From Bacteroidales bacterium (GTDB lineage: Bacteria; Bacteroidota; Bacteroidia; Bacteroidales; JAADJA01), in the NCBI GenBank assembly GCA_020052415.1, contig JAGVPB010000094.1:1-64000 (forward strand): a stretch of DNA of 64,000 nt, in the 5' to 3' direction. Of this stretch, positions 17,099 to 26,037 are shown in pieces (positions within the stretch are counted from its first letter, which is position 1; every line of letters begins with the position of its first letter). The translations under genes were made by a program, and so were the position numbers. The notes below the pieces were generated by a model. It was not told where the DNA came from. It made no database searches and saw only the letters and a list, made by a program, of their open reading frames with translations.

Positions 17099-18310
17099 TT
17101 ACCTTTTCACCTCCCCCACCGACCTTACAACAGCATCAATCACCTGGTTTAAATTATCGTCGGAAAGGTCATAATAAACAGGTAAACTGATTTCGTGGGA
17201 GTAATTATTATAGGTTTGAGGGAAATCTTCCATTTTGTATCCCAGTGATTTATAGTAAGTCATCATAGGAAGCGGGATAAAATGGACATTAACACTAACG
17301 CCCCTTTCATAAATTTTTTGAATGATGATATCGCGCTCCTCCTCAGAAACTGCTTTAATTCTCAGCAAGTAAGCATGAAAAGATGATTTTTTGAATTGAG
17401 TTTCATAAACAGGGATCTGAGCCCAATTATATCTTTCAAAGGCTTTGGAATAAATATCAAATATCTCCTTTCTTCTGACCAGCATATCCGAATCGTATCT
17501 CTCCAGTTCAACCAGGCCCATGGATGCCTGTATGTCGGTCATATTGAATTTATAACCGGGTTCTATAATATCATATCGCCAACCTCCGATCTGTGCTTTC
17601 GAAAAGGCATCCTTTGTCTGACCATGAAGGGATTTTACTTTTAGATACTGTTGAATTGTTGAATTGTTGAATTGCTCAGGAAGGTTTAAACAAACAGCAC
17701 CACCTTCGGCAGTGGTCAGGTTCTTTACAGCATGAAAAGAGTACACTGTGATATCGGTAAGACATCCTGTTTTTTTATTTTTATAAACCGCACCTATGCT
17801 ATGAGCAGCATCAGCAAGTATGAGAATCCGTCCAAGTTTTTTTTGTTCTTCAGAACCGGGATTAAATTTCTCAAGAATTTCCTTTCTGTTAACCAGATGA
17901 TTGATCTCATCATAATCGCATGGAAAACCGCCGAGGTCAACCGGCATGATCACTTTAGTCCTGTTTGTGATAGCCTTTTCAATTCCTTTTACCGAAATAT
18001 TAAAATCGTCTTCTATATCCGCAAAAACGGGTCTGGCGCCGCAGTGTACAACTACATTGGCTGTAGCTGTATATGTATATGCCGGCAGGATCACTTCATC
18101 GCCTTCCTTCACTCCGAACCACCGAAGCATCAGCTCAAGCCCTGCCGAACCGGAGCTCACACAAAGGGTATCCTTATGTCCTCCATAATTTGTTAATGCT
18201 GATTCAAATTTTTTAACTTTCGGGCCGGTTGTAATCCAGCCTGATTTCAAAGTGGCGATCACCTCATCAATGATCTTCTGGTCCATACGTGGTGGTGAAA
18301 AGGGAATCAT
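17099..18310 (-). CDS. DegT/DnrJ/EryC1-family PLP aminotransferase
   Basis: The 403-residue protein is a sugar-nucleotide aminotransferase of the DegT family (fold type I PLP enzymes). The PLP-binding lysine is K196 in YSFHAVKNLTTAEGG; other family landmarks are the start MIPFSPPRMDQKIIDEVIATLKSGWITTGPKV, the DAAHSIGA aspartate region, and the late HFIPL and LPVYYDLSDDN segments. Such enzymes aminate keto-sugars used in lipopolysaccharide O-units or capsules. No other sugar-nucleotide gene adjoins it, so the exact substrate cannot be read. It is transcribed alone, away from a 300-bp repeat region that forms its upstream spacer. Confidence 0.93.
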   Translation of the reverse strand: MIPFSPPRMDQKIIDEVIATLKSGWITTGPKVKKFESALTNYGGHKDTLCVSSGSAGLELMLRWFGVKEGDEVILPAYTYTATANVVVHCGARPVFADIEDDFNISVKGIEKAITNRTKVIMPVDLGGFPCDYDEINHLVNRKEILEKFNPGSEEQKKLGRILILADAAHSIGAVYKNKKTGCLTDITVYSFHAVKNLTTAEGGAVCLNLPEQFNNSTIQQYLKVKSLHGQTKDAFSKAQIGGWRYDIIEPGYKFNMTDIQASMGLVELERYDSDMLVRRKEIFDIYSKAFERYNWAQIPVYETQFKKSSFHAYLLRIKAVSEEERDIIIQKIYERGVSVNVHFIPLPMMTYYKSLGYKMEDFPQTYNNYSHEISLPVYYDLSDDNLNQVIDAVVRSVGEVKR

Positions 18311-18312
18311 AT

Positions 18313-18590
18313 CGTTAGTTCAAGGTTCAAGGTTTAAGGTTCGATTGTTCTGAGTTCTGAGTTCCGTGCTTTTGGCTTTTGGCTGTTGGCTGTTGGCTTT
18401 TGGCTATTGGCTGTTGGCTTTTGGCTGTTGGCTATTGGCTGTTGGCTCTTAGCTTTTGGCTGTTGGCTCTTAGCTTTTGGCTGTTGGCTCTTAGCTTTTA
18501 GCTGACTGCATACTGCCAACTGCCAACTGCTGCTGCTACTGCCGCTGCTACTGTCACTGCCACTGCCGCTGCTCCTGCCACTTGCATATT
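18313..18590. repeat. Long word-like tandem repeat spacer (TTGGCTGTTGGC type)
   Basis: The whole gap between the aminotransferase and purC is built of short words. They are CAAGGTT/TTAAGGTT (18319-18342), GTTCTGAG twice (18345-18362), then about 17 seven-base units of the type TTGGCTG/TTGGCTT/TTAGCTT/TTGGCTA (about 18368-18500), then ACTGCCA doubled (18512-18530) and CTGCTGCTACTGCCG-type triplets to about 18590. No promoter or hairpin with a T-run was seen in it. An open frame on the minus strand reads KAKSQQP repeats and is a by-product of the array. Confidence 0.85.
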
Positions 18591-18613
18591 ATATATCTCA
18601 TTTTTTCACTTAC

Positions 18614-19564
18614 TTAAAGTTTCGCATCGAGAAAAGCCATAACGTTGTTTTCGATACGATGGATTGCATCTGCTGAATCTGTCCTTATAAACTTTTCACC
18701 GGTGATGTTTTCATAAAGTTCAATATATCGTTCTGAAACGCTTCGTACATATTCGTCCGACATAAACGGTACCTTTTGACCCGCTTTCCCCTGGAAGCCA
18801 TTTTCCATCAGCCACTCACGTACAAATTCCTTCGACAACTGCTTCTGTGGTTCTCCTTTTGCCTGACGCTGTTCATACCCATCCTTATAAAAATATCTTG
18901 AGGAATCCGGAGTATGAATTTCATCAATCAGATAAATTTTTCCATTCTTTTTTCCGAACTCGTATTTTGTATCCACGAGGATCAGTCCTTTGCTTTCAGC
19001 CATTTCAGTCCCACGTTTGAACAATGCTTTTGTATATTTTTCCATTTGCCCATATTCTTCTGCTGAAACAATTCCCTGCCTGATGATCTCTTCTTTCGAA
19101 ATATCTTCGTCGTGTCCTTCGGATGCTTTGGTCGTTGGTGTTACGATGGGTTCGGCAAAGCGTTCATGCTCTTTCATCCCTTCCGGAATCTTTACGCCGC
19201 ATATTTCCCGTGCGCCATTCTTATAAGCCCGCCAGGAACTTCCCGTAAGGTATCCGCGTATGATCATCTCCAGCGGATAAGGCTTGCAAAAATGTCCGAT
19301 CGTAACCATAGGATCGGGAGAAACCATTTTCCAATTGGGGCAAATATCGGATGTGGCATCAAGAAATTTGGATGCTATTTGGTTTAATACCTGTCCTTTA
19401 AAGGGTATGCCTTTCGGCAAAACAACATCAAATGCAGAAATGCGGTCTGATGCGATCATCACCAGAAAACGGTCATCTATGTTATAAACATCCCTGACTT
19501 TTCCCTTATAAACACTCTTTTGTCTTGGAAAATGAAAGTCGGTTTTTATAATCGCGTTGCTCAT
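18614..19564 (-). CDS. purC: SAICAR synthase (purine biosynthesis)
   Basis: The 316-residue enzyme condenses CAIR with aspartate, using ATP, in de novo purine synthesis. Landmarks are [39 protein letters not shown] at the N-terminus, [22 protein letters not shown], the region [12 protein letters not shown], and [14 protein letters not shown] with the [11 protein letters not shown] motif. The length is that of the longer PurC type found in Bacteroidota and eukaryotes. It lies 126 bp behind phoH on the same strand, a gene pairing common in this phylum, so cotranscription is plausible. Confidence 0.97.
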   Translation of the reverse strand: MSNAIIKTDFHFPRQKSVYKGKVRDVYNIDDRFLVMIASDRISAFDVVLPKGIPFKGQVLNQIASKFLDATSDICPNWKMVSPDPMVTIGHFCKPYPLEMIIRGYLTGSSWRAYKNGAREICGVKIPEGMKEHERFAEPIVTPTTKASEGHDEDISKEEIIRQGIVSAEEYGQMEKYTKALFKRGTEMAESKGLILVDTKYEFGKKNGKIYLIDEIHTPDSSRYFYKDGYEQRQAKGEPQKQLSKEFVREWLMENGFQGKAGQKVPFMSDEYVRSVSERYIELYENITGEKFIRTDSADAIHRIENNVMAFLDAKL

Positions 19565-19656
19565 TTTTATTCGTATTAATAAGAATCTTATTATCTCAGG
19601 TTTTTTTATGGTTGTTTACTAATACTCTTTATTACCGTTTGCCAACTGCTGACTGC

Positions 19657-19673
19657 TCTCGCCTTTGGCGAGA
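19657..19673. other. Perfect 7-bp hairpin between phoH and purC
   Basis: TCTCGCC at 19657-19663 and GGCGAGA at 19667-19673 form a perfect stem with a TTT loop. No T-run follows on either strand, so it is not a normal intrinsic terminator. It sits next to word-like sequence (GCCAACTGCTGACTGC) and may be part of that repeat material or an mRNA-processing site. Confidence 0.5.
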
Positions 19674-19690
19674 CCAACTTCCGGCTTATT

Positions 19691-20644
19691 TCAATTTGTT
19701 TTCTTTCCATTATAAGCTTTAATGATCTTTGTTACCAGGTTATGTCTCACCACATCCCGGTCATCGAGGTAAATAAAGTCAATACCTTCAATTTCCTTTA
19801 AAAGTTGTTCTGCCTGCTTTAATCCCGATGCCTGATTCCTTGGAAGGTCAATCTGAGTAATATCGCCTGTAACGATGAATTTGGCATTTTTACCCATACG
19901 GGTCACAAACATTTTCAGTTGCATCTCTGTCGCATTCTGAGCTTCGTCAAGGATTGCAAATGCATGGTCCAGTGTTCTTCCCCTCATAAATGCCAGGGGA
20001 GCAATTTCAACCGTACCGTCTTCAAGATACTTTAACAATTTCTGTGTAGGTACCATATCCCTCAATGCATCATAAAGCGGTTGAAGATAAGGATCCAGTT
20101 TGTCTTTCAGGTCGCCAGGCAAAAATCCAAGATTTTCACCGGCTTCCACTGCCGGACGTGTCAGGATGATCCTTTTTACCTCTTTTGCCCTTAATGCCTT
20201 AACTGCAAGAGCAACTGCAGTATAGGTCTTACCTGTTCCAGCCGGACCGATGGCAAAAATAAGATCGTTTTTTTCGGAACTTTCAACCATTCTTCTCTGG
20301 TTAGGAGTCATAGCCTTTACCTGGATTCCATGATTGCCATGGACAAGGATTCCATTCGAAAGGCCCGTTACCGGCTCAGCGACAGGATAATCATCTTCTC
20401 CCAGCATTTGCCGGATGTCGGATTCAGTAAGTTTGCCAAAGCGTTCAAAACCTGAAAGCAACAAATTGAATTTGTCTTCAAATTCATCCAGTTCATTATT
20501 GTTTCCAATGGCTTTCACCATATTGCCGCGCGCGATGATCTTTAGCTTAGGGAAAAAGGTTCTGATCAGATCAAGGTTTTTATCGTTTACACCATAAATA
20601 TCAAGGGGATTGTAGGAGGAAATGCTGATTATCCGTTCGTTCAT
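19691..20644 (-). CDS. phoH: PhoH-family P-loop ATPase
   Basis: The 317-residue cytoplasmic protein carries the PhoH ATPase domain: Walker A GPAGTGKT near residue 136, the segment LTRPAVEAGENLGFLPGDLKDKLDPYLQPLYDAL, and Walker B FAILDEAQNATEMQLKMFVTRMG with the following GDITQIDLP. The N-terminal third (residues 1-110) includes an RNA-binding KH-like part as in PhoL/YbeZ. Relatives act with the YbeY endonuclease in rRNA maturation and quality control; ybeY is not in this window. It precedes purC on the same strand. Confidence 0.95.
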   Translation of the reverse strand: MNERIISISSYNPLDIYGVNDKNLDLIRTFFPKLKIIARGNMVKAIGNNNELDEFEDKFNLLLSGFERFGKLTESDIRQMLGEDDYPVAEPVTGLSNGILVHGNHGIQVKAMTPNQRRMVESSEKNDLIFAIGPAGTGKTYTAVALAVKALRAKEVKRIILTRPAVEAGENLGFLPGDLKDKLDPYLQPLYDALRDMVPTQKLLKYLEDGTVEIAPLAFMRGRTLDHAFAILDEAQNATEMQLKMFVTRMGKNAKFIVTGDITQIDLPRNQASGLKQAEQLLKEIEGIDFIYLDDRDVVRHNLVTKIIKAYNGKKTN

Positions 20645-20716
20645 GTTAATATTTCTGAATTCTCTTATATAAGTTAATATAATTAAAAATAATCTAAAAA
20701 TTACTACCTGTTAAAG

Positions 20717-21019
20717 CTAAATAATTTCAATTCCATGTTTCCTTATTTCATCAATAAACCCACTTTTGTCATTATTTTTTTCAATTAATATCGGTTCAAT
20801 ACGGTGGTCAATTTGACGTCGTAATTTCCAGATTAGAGGTGTGGTTTTAAAATAATCATCGGATAAATATTTGACCACAATGGCAACATCAATATCACTA
20901 TCTGCTCTGCTGGCATCCCTCGCATACGAACCAAACAAAAAAACCTGGTCAAGATCGAAATGTTCCTGAAGAAGCAATTTATATTGACGAACTATATTTA
21001 TAACTTCACTTTTATCCAT
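20717..21019 (-). CDS. Minimal nucleotidyltransferase (MNT/MntA-like)
   Basis: The 100-residue protein is a minimal pol-beta-type nucleotidyltransferase. The active-site pattern is G30-S31 followed by D42-I-D44 (FLFGSYARDASRADSDIDVAIV), with a further acidic residue in HRIEPILIE. In studied HEPN-MNT modules the MNT partner adenylylates or otherwise neutralises the HEPN RNase, forming a toxin-antitoxin pair. Its start overlaps the end of the HEPN gene by 22 bp, so the two are translationally coupled. The pair sits alone between phoH and a divergent DUF62 gene. Module identity is firm; toxicity is not shown. Confidence 0.9.
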   Translation of the reverse strand: MDKSEVINIVRQYKLLLQEHFDLDQVFLFGSYARDASRADSDIDVAIVVKYLSDDYFKTTPLIWKLRRQIDHRIEPILIEKNNDKSGFIDEIRKHGIEII

Positions 21020-21384
21020 TTTTGTAATTTAGTAGTTTCATTCAATATTTCATCGCATTTATTTTTGGTCAGGCTTTTAAGTAGCTTATCCTTATGAGCC
21101 GGATACCTGGCTTCAATGTTTAACGGTTCAATTTGATCAATAAAACTTTTTTGATCTTCACTAAACTCGTGATAAAATCCACCCTTATTTGCCAGATGTG
21201 ATAGGCTATGAGAGAATGGAGGTGTTTCATTATTTAATTTTATGAAGTATGCTTTAAATATTTTTTCAATTGTTTGGTGACACATAAAGCCAACATATAA
21301 ATATCGTTTGCTCTTTTGCATAGCTATGGCTGTTTCTAAATCGTAATCCGATAAATCAAGCCAGTATTTTAATCTTTCATCCAT
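20998..21384 (-). CDS. HEPN domain protein, partner of MNT
   Basis: The 128-residue all-alpha protein has the HEPN start WLDLSDYDLETAIAMQKSKRYLYVGFMCHQTIEKIFKAYF and the later R93-Y-P-A-H97 segment typical of the family. The classical catalytic pattern of RNase HEPN toxins is R followed after 4-6 residues by H. Here R93 and H97 are separated by only three, and R27 and H36 by eight, so RNase activity is uncertain. It comes first in the two-gene operon and its last 22 bp overlap the nucleotidyltransferase gene. It could be a toxin, or a member of the non-toxic HEPN-MNT pairs. Confidence 0.88.
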   Translation of the reverse strand: MDERLKYWLDLSDYDLETAIAMQKSKRYLYVGFMCHQTIEKIFKAYFIKLNNETPPFSHSLSHLANKGGFYHEFSEDQKSFIDQIEPLNIEARYPAHKDKLLKSLTKNKCDEILNETTKLQKWIKVKL

Positions 21385-21490
21385 TCTGAAATTTTCTGAT
21401 TAATTCTAATTTACTATTGGCTTACCACCATTATAAATATTAAATTCAAGAATTAAATATTTGTTTCCACTATCAAATTTTTGTAAAAAC

Positions 21491-21520
21491 AACAACGGTT
21501 GTTATTAATTACTAACTTTG
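21491..21520 (+). promoter_or_regulatory. Candidate promoter with inverted repeat upstream of DUF62 gene
   Basis: TAACTTTG at 21513-21520 matches the Bacteroidota -7 element TAnnTTTG and lies 57 bp before the ATG at 21578. A well-spaced -33 TTG was not found. Just upstream AACAAC and GTTGTT form a perfect 6-bp inverted repeat (21491-21503) around one base, a possible operator. The region is shared with the divergent HEPN-MNT operon. Confidence 0.35.
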
Positions 21521-21577
21521 ATTCGTGCAAATTTAAGTGATTTTATGATCTTTAATTACCTGAGTTAAGATAAATTT

Positions 21578-22351
21578 ATGCCGATCATTACGTTAACCAG
21601 CGACTGGGGTTTAAAAGACCATTACCTGGGTGCTGTCAAAGGAGCTATACTCAGCCGTATGCCTGAAGCGACGATCGTTGACATCTCGCATGAAATTCCC
21701 TCCTTCGATTCGGAGCAGGCGGCTTTTGTAGTCAGGAATGCGTGGAGTAATTTCCCGTCAGGTACGGTTCATATCCTTGGAATTAATACTGAAGAATCCG
21801 TTAAGTTTCCACATACGGCTGTGGAGTACGAAGGCCATTTTTTTATCGGTACCGATAATGGCATTTTTTCTTTATTATTCGATAAACCCCCCTCTAAAAT
21901 TTTCGAGATCAATCTTCCCCAGGATTCCGACTATTTCACTTTTTCCACCCGCGACCGCTTTGTTAAGGTTGCTGTTCATCTTGCAAAGGGCGGAAAGATC
22001 GAAGAGCTTGGAAATCCAAGGAAAAAAGTTTTGGAAAAGATGCTCTTTCATCCCGTTATTGACAGCAATATGATCAAAGGGCACGTGATGTACATTGACT
22101 CTTATGAAAATGTGATTACCAACATCACAGAGCAGATGTTTAAAGAGACTGGAAAGGGACGGAAATTTGCCATTATTTTCAGGACTTACCAGATAAAGAA
22201 AATCAGCAAATCCTATTCGGATGTACCCCAGGCTGAGATACTCGCTTTATTCGATTCGAACCGCTACCTTGAGATCGCTATGAACCAGGGCAATGCCGCC
22301 GGGCTGCTTGGACTAAACTGCAAGGATATGGTGAGGGTTGAGTTTTATTGA
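21578..22351 (+). CDS. SAM hydroxide adenosyltransferase (DUF62 family)
   Basis: The 257-residue protein belongs to the family of chlorinase/fluorinase relatives that hydrolyse S-adenosylmethionine to adenosine and methionine using hydroxide. The signature N-terminus ITLTSDWGLKDHYLGAVKGAILSRMP with the D-x-G-x-x-D-x-Y arrangement is present, followed by IVDISHEIPSFD, the GTDNGIFSLL loop, and YIDSYENVITNI in the C-terminal domain. Halogenase members carry specific extra loops that are not evident here, so the hydroxide-dependent reaction is preferred. It converges with the SpmAB gene, leaving 9 bp between stops. Confidence 0.9.
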   Translation: MPIITLTSDWGLKDHYLGAVKGAILSRMPEATIVDISHEIPSFDSEQAAFVVRNAWSNFPSGTVHILGINTEESVKFPHTAVEYEGHFFIGTDNGIFSLLFDKPPSKIFEINLPQDSDYFTFSTRDRFVKVAVHLAKGGKIEELGNPRKKVLEKMLFHPVIDSNMIKGHVMYIDSYENVITNITEQMFKETGKGRKFAIIFRTYQIKKISKSYSDVPQAEILALFDSNRYLEIAMNQGNAAGLLGLNCKDMVRVEFY

Positions 22352-22360
22352 TAAATTACT

Positions 22361-23593
22361 TTACCCAAAAAACAAATACCCAATCACAATCGCTGCCACA
22401 ATCCCGGCAAAGTCTGCCAGCAACCCGCAACCGAGAGCATACCGGGTCTTCTTTATTCCAACAGAACCAAAATAAACGGCAAGTATGTAAAAGGTAGTAT
22501 CAGCCGAACCCTGAACAATACAGGCAACTCTTCCGGCAAAAGAATCGGCTCCAAACGTTTTCATCGCATCCACCATCATTCCTCTTGCACCACTTCCGCT
22601 TAAAGGTTTCATAAAAGCTGTCGGCAAGGCATCCACAAATCCTGTATCAATACCCAAAGCTGCAAAACCGGTTCTTATCCCATTAATCAACATATCCAAT
22701 GCTCCTGATGCCCTGAAAGCCCCTATCGCTACCAAAATGGCAATAAGAAAAGGAATGATCTTAATGGCCACACCGAATCCTTCTTTGGCGCCCTCGATAA
22801 ACGCCTCGTAAATGTTGATCTTTTTTCGAAGGCCAAGCAGGATAAAAAGAATAATGATCGAAAACAAAATAATGTTACTTGCTATAGAGGAAATCTGGTT
22901 GATCTGTTCTTTCGGAAGTCCGGAAAAATAAAATATGATCCCGGACACCAAAAGTGTCAGGCCCCCGATGTAAGCCAGTATCACTTTATCAAAAAGATTG
23001 ATCTTTTGGTATATGGCCACAGCAACCAGACCTGTGAGGGTTGAAAAGAAAGTAGCCAGTAAAATCGGTATGAAAATATCCGAAGGATTGGCGGCTCCAA
23101 GCTGAGCCCTGAAAACCATAATGCTGATCGGAAGAATGGTAAGCCCCGATGTATTTAATACAAGAAACATGATCATTGGATTGGAGGCGGTGTCCTTAAC
23201 CGGATTCGTCTCCTGCATTTCTTTCATTGCTTTAAGTCCGAGCGGGGTGGCTGCATTGTCAAGTCCCAGCATATTGGCTGCAAAATTCATCATAATGGAA
23301 CCTGTTGCGGGGTGGTTCCTGGAGAGGTCAGGGAAAAGCCTTGCAAAGAAAGGACCGACTAATTTTGAGAAAACTTTTACGATCCCTCCCATCTCGCCAA
23401 TTTTCATCAATCCCATCCACAGAGTCAGCACCCCTGTGAGGCCTAACGAAATCTCGAAACCGGTTTTGGCGCTGTCGAAAGTTCCGTTCACCATATTCGG
23501 GAACACCTCCATATCGCCGTAAACTATGAGCCTGATAAGTCCCACTACAAAGGCAATGATGAAAAATGCGATCCAGATATAATTAAGGGCCAT
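22361..23593 (-). CDS. Fused SpmA-SpmB nucleoside-recognition membrane protein
   Basis: The 410-residue protein has about ten membrane segments and consists of two nucleoside-recognition (Gate) domains in tandem. The first half carries GNFD-like MVNGTFDSAKTGFEISLGLTGVLTLWMGLMKIGEMGG and MMNFAANMLGLDNAATPLGLKAMKEMQ (SpmA-like). The second half carries FIEGAKEGFGVAIKIIPFLIAILVAIGAFRASG and KPLSGSGARGMMVDAMKTFGADSF (SpmB-like). The fusion is common in Bacteroidota, which do not sporulate, so the name reflects homology and not function; a transport-related role is assumed. Confidence 0.92.
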   Translation of the reverse strand: MALNYIWIAFFIIAFVVGLIRLIVYGDMEVFPNMVNGTFDSAKTGFEISLGLTGVLTLWMGLMKIGEMGGIVKVFSKLVGPFFARLFPDLSRNHPATGSIMMNFAANMLGLDNAATPLGLKAMKEMQETNPVKDTASNPMIMFLVLNTSGLTILPISIMVFRAQLGAANPSDIFIPILLATFFSTLTGLVAVAIYQKINLFDKVILAYIGGLTLLVSGIIFYFSGLPKEQINQISSIASNIILFSIIILFILLGLRKKINIYEAFIEGAKEGFGVAIKIIPFLIAILVAIGAFRASGALDMLINGIRTGFAALGIDTGFVDALPTAFMKPLSGSGARGMMVDAMKTFGADSFAGRVACIVQGSADTTFYILAVYFGSVGIKKTRYALGCGLLADFAGIVAAIVIGYLFFG

Positions 23594-23985
23594 ACAAATG
23601 TAAAATCAAAATCCGAAAGTAAATAAATTTCAATCCCTGCTGACGTCAGGGTATAATTGTTACTAAAAGAAGGATGTTAATAACGGTGGCGGATGGTGGG
23701 TTATTGGTCTTGAGCGTTGGAAGTGTGAGTATGATTTCCCGCAGATCACGCAGATTTTCGCAGAAACCATATTGTCAGGTCGCCGGAGCTGTCGGCGTGA
23801 ACTTTTTTGACTGTTTCCGGCATCACAAAACGCATGTTCCTATTCTCGGTGATCAGTTATTTATCCTCATCCAAACCGTTTAATAAATTGCTTAATTTTG
23901 TCACTCTTTAATATGAAGTTTTATAGATATTTAATCATTTAGTATCATCATTTTCAATCGGCATTGTCACAAACAAGTTCAGTAT
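23594..23985. other. 392-bp gap with degenerate CGCAGA repeat
   Basis: No convincing gene is seen; a 69-codon open frame at 23674-23883 has no protein-like character. Three CGCAGA words at 23740-23745, 23749-23754 and 23759-23764 form a short degenerate repeat. TAATTTTG at 23893-23900 fits the -7 consensus and could drive the carboxylase operon starting at 23986, but no matching -33 element was found. Confidence 0.5.
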
Positions 23986-25494
23986 ATGATTAAAAAAATA
24001 CTTGTTGCAAACCGCGGTGAAATAGCTGTAAGGATCATGCGAACCTGTCGTGAGATGGGAATTCACTCGGTTGCTGTTTTTTCAGAGGCTGACCGCCGTT
24101 CCATGCATGTACGCTATGCTGATGAGGCATATTTTATCGGACCTTCACCCTCCAATGAAAGTTACCTTGTTATTGAAAAGATCATTTCAGCAGCGAAAAA
24201 AGCCAAGGCTGACGCTATTCATCCCGGTTACGGATTTCTCTCTGAAAATGCCGAATTCTCAGACAGATGTAAAAAAGAAGGAATTATTTTCATCGGACCT
24301 TCGGCTGAATCAATAGCTTCAATGGGTGATAAAATCACAGCCCGACGTACTATAATAAAAGCAGGAGTTCCGGTCGTACCAGGTACTACCGATCCGATCA
24401 CGAACGACAAAGAAGCTGTCAAAATCATTAAATCCATTGGCCTTCCGGTAATGATCAAAGCTTCAGCAGGCGGAGGCGGCAAAGGAATGCGGCTGGTTAA
24501 GAACGAAACCGAGATTGTTCCTTCCATTCGGGCTGCCAAATCAGAAGCAATGGCCGCATTTGGCAATGATGCTGTTTACATTGAAAAGTATATAGAATCA
24601 CCACACCACATTGAATTTCAGATTTTAGCTGATAAACATGGTAATGTGATCCATTTGTTCGAAAGGGAGTGTTCGGTTCAGAGAAGGCACCAGAAAGTGA
24701 TTGAAGAAACTCCAAGCCCGCTTATGACACCTGAAATCAGGAAAGAAATGGGTGATCATGCAGTCGCAGTGGCCAGGGCAGCAAAATATGATGGTGCCGG
24801 AACCATAGAGTTTATTGTGGATGACAGGCTGAACTATTTCTTCCTTGAAATGAACACCCGCCTTCAGGTGGAACATCCGATCACAGAAAGGGTGGTTGGT
24901 ATTGACCTTGTAAGGGAGCAAATCAATATCGCCAACGGCCTCAAACTCACATATGAACAAGAAGGACTTTCACAAAACGGCCATGCAATTGAATGCCGGA
25001 TTTACGCAGAAGATCCCGACAATAATTTTATGCCCAGCCCTGGAAGGATTCAGCACATAACTGAACCGCTTGGTTTTGGTGTAAGGCATGATGGCTATGT
25101 ATATGAAGGGTTCGAAATTCCAATTTATTACGATCCGCTGATCTCCAAACTCATTGTCTGGGGGAAAACCCGGCCGGAGGCCATAGCCCGGATGAAACGA
25201 GCATTGCATTCATATAAGATCACCGGCGTGAAAACTTCAATTAAATTCCTGGAAAAAATTATGAATGCCCCTGATTTTGTTGAAGGAAACTATAATACGC
25301 ATTTCATCGAAAAGAATAAGAGCTTTCTGGAGGATAAGGAAACCTGCCAGGGCGATTGTAAGGCGATGGCCATTATTGCGGCCTTCATTGATTACCATAA
25401 CCGGATAGCACAAACTCAGCAAAAAGTAGCGCAGGTAAAATCGGGTAGTGAATGGAAATCCAAAAACCGGAAGAAAAATCTATTAAGAATGTAA
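23986..25494 (+). CDS. accC: Biotin carboxylase subunit of acyl-CoA carboxylase
   Basis: The 502-residue enzyme uses ATP and bicarbonate to carboxylate biotin on the carrier protein encoded next. It shows the N-terminal KKILVANRGEIAVRIMRTCREMGI, HPGYGFLSENAEF, the ATP-grasp glycine-rich loop KASAGGGGKGMR, ERECSVQRRHQKVIEE, the catalytic EMNTRLQVEHPITE, and FMPSPGRI. A tail of about 45 residues beyond the usual 450 is seen in Bacteroidota carboxylases of this type. The three-gene order BC-BCCP-CT with gaps of 13 and 23 bp points to a propionyl-CoA or acetyl-CoA carboxylase; context does not separate the two. Confidence 0.95.
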   Translation: MIKKILVANRGEIAVRIMRTCREMGIHSVAVFSEADRRSMHVRYADEAYFIGPSPSNESYLVIEKIISAAKKAKADAIHPGYGFLSENAEFSDRCKKEGIIFIGPSAESIASMGDKITARRTIIKAGVPVVPGTTDPITNDKEAVKIIKSIGLPVMIKASAGGGGKGMRLVKNETEIVPSIRAAKSEAMAAFGNDAVYIEKYIESPHHIEFQILADKHGNVIHLFERECSVQRRHQKVIEETPSPLMTPEIRKEMGDHAVAVARAAKYDGAGTIEFIVDDRLNYFFLEMNTRLQVEHPITERVVGIDLVREQINIANGLKLTYEQEGLSQNGHAIECRIYAEDPDNNFMPSPGRIQHITEPLGFGVRHDGYVYEGFEIPIYYDPLISKLIVWGKTRPEAIARMKRALHSYKITGVKTSIKFLEKIMNAPDFVEGNYNTHFIEKNKSFLEDKETCQGDCKAMAIIAAFIDYHNRIAQTQQKVAQVKSGSEWKSKNRKKNLLRM

Positions 25495-25507
25495 CACAAC
25501 TTTTTCT

Positions 25508-26014
25508 ATGGCTTTAGAAATTAATATTGACGGTCAGTCGGTGAGTGTGGAATTGTTAGGTAAAAATGGAGACAAACACCAGGTATCTATTGATGGTAAA
25601 GTTTATCTGGTAGATTTGGTAATGGTTGAGAAAGGCGTTTATTCCATGCTCTATAAAAATAAATCCTATAACGTAGAACTTGCCGTCGGCAAAACACCAA
25701 AATCTTATACCATCAGCACGCTTTACAATTCGTATGATGTGGATATTCTTGATGCTGAGGCAAAATATTTAAGGAACAGGAAACACGATCATCTCGGCGA
25801 CAATATGGCAATTTCATCGCCTATGCCTGGAAAAGTAGTCAAAATTTTAGTAAAGAAAGGCGATAAAGTCAAAGCAGGAGATACTGTGATCATCGTTTCG
25901 GCGATGAAAATGGAAAGCGAGTATAAAGTTAAAAGCGACAGGACTATAAAAAATGTCCTTGTAAAAGAAGGAGATACGATTGACGGAAACCAACCGCTTA
26001 TCATGATTGAATAA
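25508..26014 (+). CDS. Biotin carboxyl carrier protein
   Basis: The 168-residue protein ends in a biotinyl domain. The biotin-accepting lysine is K134 in [10 protein letters not shown], preceded by [25 protein letters not shown] and followed by the mirror half-domain [19 protein letters not shown]. The first 90 residues form a beta-rich region, like the one that in related acyl-CoA carboxylases contacts the carboxyltransferase. It shuttles carboxybiotin between the subunits encoded on either side of it. Confidence 0.95.
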   Translation: MALEINIDGQSVSVELLGKNGDKHQVSIDGKVYLVDLVMVEKGVYSMLYKNKSYNVELAVGKTPKSYTISTLYNSYDVDILDAEAKYLRNRKHDHLGDNMAISSPMPGKVVKILVKKGDKVKAGDTVIIVSAMKMESEYKVKSDRTIKNVLVKEGDTIDGNQPLIMIE

Positions 26015-26037
26015 CAAACCGGATTAAATCAAATTTT

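Noticed and set aside
17732-18196. 154-codon frame antisense to the aminotransferase
   Set aside because: It is a shadow frame; the minus-strand gene here is complete with its catalytic lysine.
18334-18519. Open frame on the minus strand reading KAKSQQP-type repeats
   Set aside because: It is a by-product of the heptamer array; it has no ribosome-binding site, and its residues only mirror the 21-bp period of the DNA words.
18313-18590. CRISPR array
   Set aside because: Units are 7-8 bp with no unique spacers of 25-40 bp, and there are no cas genes nearby.
19657-19673. Intrinsic terminator of phoH
   Set aside because: The stem is perfect but no T-run follows on the minus strand.
22361-23593. 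Spore formation function for the SpmA-SpmB fusion
   Set aside because: The name is inherited from Bacillus; there are no sporulation genes here, and Bacteroidota do not form endospores.
23674-23883. 69-codon open frame before the carboxylase operon
   Set aside because: It has no recognisable domain, crosses the CGCAGA repeat, and its composition is not protein-like.
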